Below, one piece after another: positions 6,224 to 6,767 of a stretch of 6,767 nt of DNA. The DNA is taken from assembly GCA_937967775.1 (NCBI GenBank), contig CALCJH010000089.1, positions 1-6,767 on the forward strand, written 5' to 3'. Origin of the DNA: an uncultured bacterium. GTDB lineage: Bacteria > Armatimonadota > UBA5829 > DSUL01. The notes below the pieces were generated by a model. It saw only the letters and a list, made by a program, of their open reading frames with translations, made no database searches and was not told the origin of the DNA. How positions within the stretch are numbered: the stretch's first letter is position 1; each line of letters opens with the position of its first letter. The position numbers were made by a program, and so were the translations under genes.

Positions 6224-6252
6224 ATTATATCGGCCAACGTCCGGCGCCGCAA
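6224..6252 (-). promoter_or_regulatory. rpsF: Sigma-70-type promoter of rpsF-ssb-rpsR
   Basis: On the minus strand, a consensus -10 TATAAT (6224-6229) lies 17 bases from a -35 TTGCGG (6247-6252), which keeps the most important TTG. Predicted transcription begins near 6217, leaving a leader of about 113 bases before rpsF. It is placed as expected for the only strong promoter of the operon. Confidence 0.75.
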
Positions 6253-6281
6253 CAGCCTCTTTACGGAGATCAAAAGGGGTT

Positions 6282-6315
6282 GGGGGCGCTTCACCGGCGC
6301 AAGTGAAACGCCCCC
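6282..6315 (-). other. Long hairpin upstream of the rpsF promoter
   Basis: On the minus strand, GGGGGCGTTTCAC pairs along all 13 bases with GTGAAGCGCCCCC (one G-U) around TTGCGCCG; on the plus strand that pair is a C-A mismatch. The RNA therefore folds better on the minus strand. AACCCCTTTTGATC follows, a weak U-run. It could be a terminator protecting the rpsF promoter from minus-strand transcription arising in 6316-6521, or a remnant. No minus-strand gene is visible to feed it. Confidence 0.45.
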
Positions 6316-6350
6316 GGGCGGCTAGCGAGTAGCAAGTCGTCTCGCACGGT

Positions 6351-6368
6351 CCCCTCCTTCGGGAGGGG
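6351..6368. other. CCCCTCC-TTCG-GGAGGGG hairpin
   Basis: Perfect 7-bp arms close a UUCG tetraloop on the plus strand (C-UUCG-G, an especially stable type). No U-run follows on either strand, so it is not a standard terminator. It lies in the untranscribed or divergent spacer upstream of the serine hydrolase gene. Confidence 0.45.
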
Positions 6369-6437
6369 CCGGAGTGAAGAGGCTATCAGTGGTCGCGTCT
6401 ACGCTAGGTATTGTAGAGGCCCGCAGTTGCCTGCCCG

Positions 6438-6466
6438 TTTCCAGCCAGTGAAATTTCCGTTATCCT
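6438..6466 (+). promoter_or_regulatory. Candidate promoter of the serine hydrolase gene
   Basis: TTTCCA (6438-6443, 4 of 6 to TTGACA) and TATCCT (6461-6466, 4 of 6 to TATAAT) are 17 bases apart, and the ATG at 6522 lies about 50 bases past the implied start. A CCAGC/GCTGG pair flanks the -10 but is short. Plausible by position; matches this good also arise by chance. Confidence 0.35.
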
Positions 6467-6521
6467 GTGCTGGCAGTTTCCCGGTCAGGTGTCCGGGGCT
6501 CCAGATGCGGAGAGATTACCG

Positions 6522-6767
6522 ATGAAGTACATACCCCTTACCAATCCGCTGGATCAGTCTATGGATTCCGACCGTCTGAGGGTCATCTCTGACGTCCTGG
6601 AAGAGGAGCGTCAGACCGGAGCCTTTCCGGGGGCGGTATGCGCTGTGTCCCGCGGCGGCAAGGCGGTTTTTCTTAGCTGTTGCGGCGCACTGTCGCCGTC
6701 CCGGGACCGGCCGGTGACGCCGGATACCATCTTCGATATGGCCTCGGTAACCAAACCGATGACCGCC
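6522..6767 (+). CDS. Serine hydrolase, beta-lactamase/penicillin-binding-protein family, 3' end beyond window
   Basis: The first 82 codons of a serine hydrolase of the beta-lactamase superfamily (class C-like esterase/peptidase group). The opening helix (DRLRVISDVLEEERQTGAFPGAV) leads to a strand (CAVSRGGKAVFL). PVTPDTIFDMASVTKPMTA then brings the active-site SxxK tetrad S75-V-T-K78, where Ser is the nucleophile and Lys the general base. The TxF-x-ASVTK context is the family signature. No signal peptide is seen at the N-terminus, so it is probably cytoplasmic, as many esterase-type members are. The ATG at 6522 has GGAGAG 7 bases upstream. It is transcribed away from rpsF. Substrate cannot be inferred: family members include esterases, D-aminopeptidases and PBP4*-like proteins, and true beta-lactamase activity should not be assumed. 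Confidence 0.88.
   Translation, partial: MKYIPLTNPLDQSMDSDRLRVISDVLEEERQTGAFPGAVCAVSRGGKAVFLSCCGALSPSRDRPVTPDTIFDMASVTKPMTA

Larger units (their letters stand above)
6316..6521. other. Spacer between the rpsF promoter region and the serine hydrolase gene
   Basis: About 200 bases without a supported gene on either strand. It holds the UUCG hairpin and the candidate plus-strand promoter listed separately; nothing else recognisable. Confidence 0.5.

Noticed and set aside
1..6767. CRISPR array, insertion sequence, tRNA/rRNA gene or defence system
   Set aside because: No spaced direct repeats, transposase-like protein, terminal inverted repeats, cloverleaf sequence or defence-type domains are seen; the genes are ordinary housekeeping and metabolic families.

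Overview
This is a GC-rich bacterial chromosome segment with a contiguous run of genes on the minus strand (1 to about 6104) and one divergent plus-strand gene starting at 6522 and leaving the window. The gene set is a mix of core housekeeping (serine acetyltransferase, S6, SSB, S18) and ordinary accessory metabolism (phytanoyl-CoA-dioxygenase-like, Nudix, GH4 alpha-galactosidase, beta-lactamase-fold hydrolase). Frequent GTG/TTG starts, strong GC bias at third codon positions and the mix of PhyH-type dioxygenase, GH4 and beta-lactamase-family genes would fit a high-GC free-living lineage such as Armatimonadota, Chloroflexota or Planctomycetota. That placement is only an inference; no marker here fixes the phylum.

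Layout, in plus coordinates. 1-828 (-): serine O-acetyltransferase of the long EpsC/CysE type, C-terminus cut by the window edge. 926-1702 (-): Fe(II)/2-oxoglutarate dioxygenase of the PhyH family. 1703-1998: intergenic, with an AT-rich island holding a perfect inverted repeat. 1999-2619 (-): Nudix hydrolase with an N-terminal Nudix_N domain, overlapping by one base the upstream YcxB-like membrane protein gene (2619-3167). A perfect 13-bp hairpin at 3166-3196 covers the likely start of that gene. 3241-4569 (-): GH4 NAD/Mn-dependent alpha-galactosidase (MelA type). 4686-4718: intrinsic terminator. 4765-6104 (-): rpsF-ssb-rpsR operon. 6105-6521: divergent control region with a well-formed rpsF promoter, a structured leader and two further hairpins. 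6522-6767 (+): start of a serine hydrolase of the beta-lactamase/esterase family with its SxxK motif.

Functional grouping. S6 and S18 bind each other on the 30S platform and SSB is encoded between them, the classic order; the operon has its own promoter (TATAAT, 17-bp spacer) and its own terminator, and rplI does not follow. melA, the YcxB-like gene and the Nudix gene are closely spaced and may be co-transcribed. The dioxygenase and the acetyltransferase may form a separate unit.

I see no CRISPR array, mobile element, tRNA/rRNA gene or evident novel multi-gene system. The points most worth a second look are the hairpin that buries the YcxB-like gene's Shine-Dalgarno sequence and start, the structured rpsF leader (possible S6:S18 autoregulation), the long acidic tail on S6, and the SSB C-terminal tip that continues past the usual terminal Pro-Phe.
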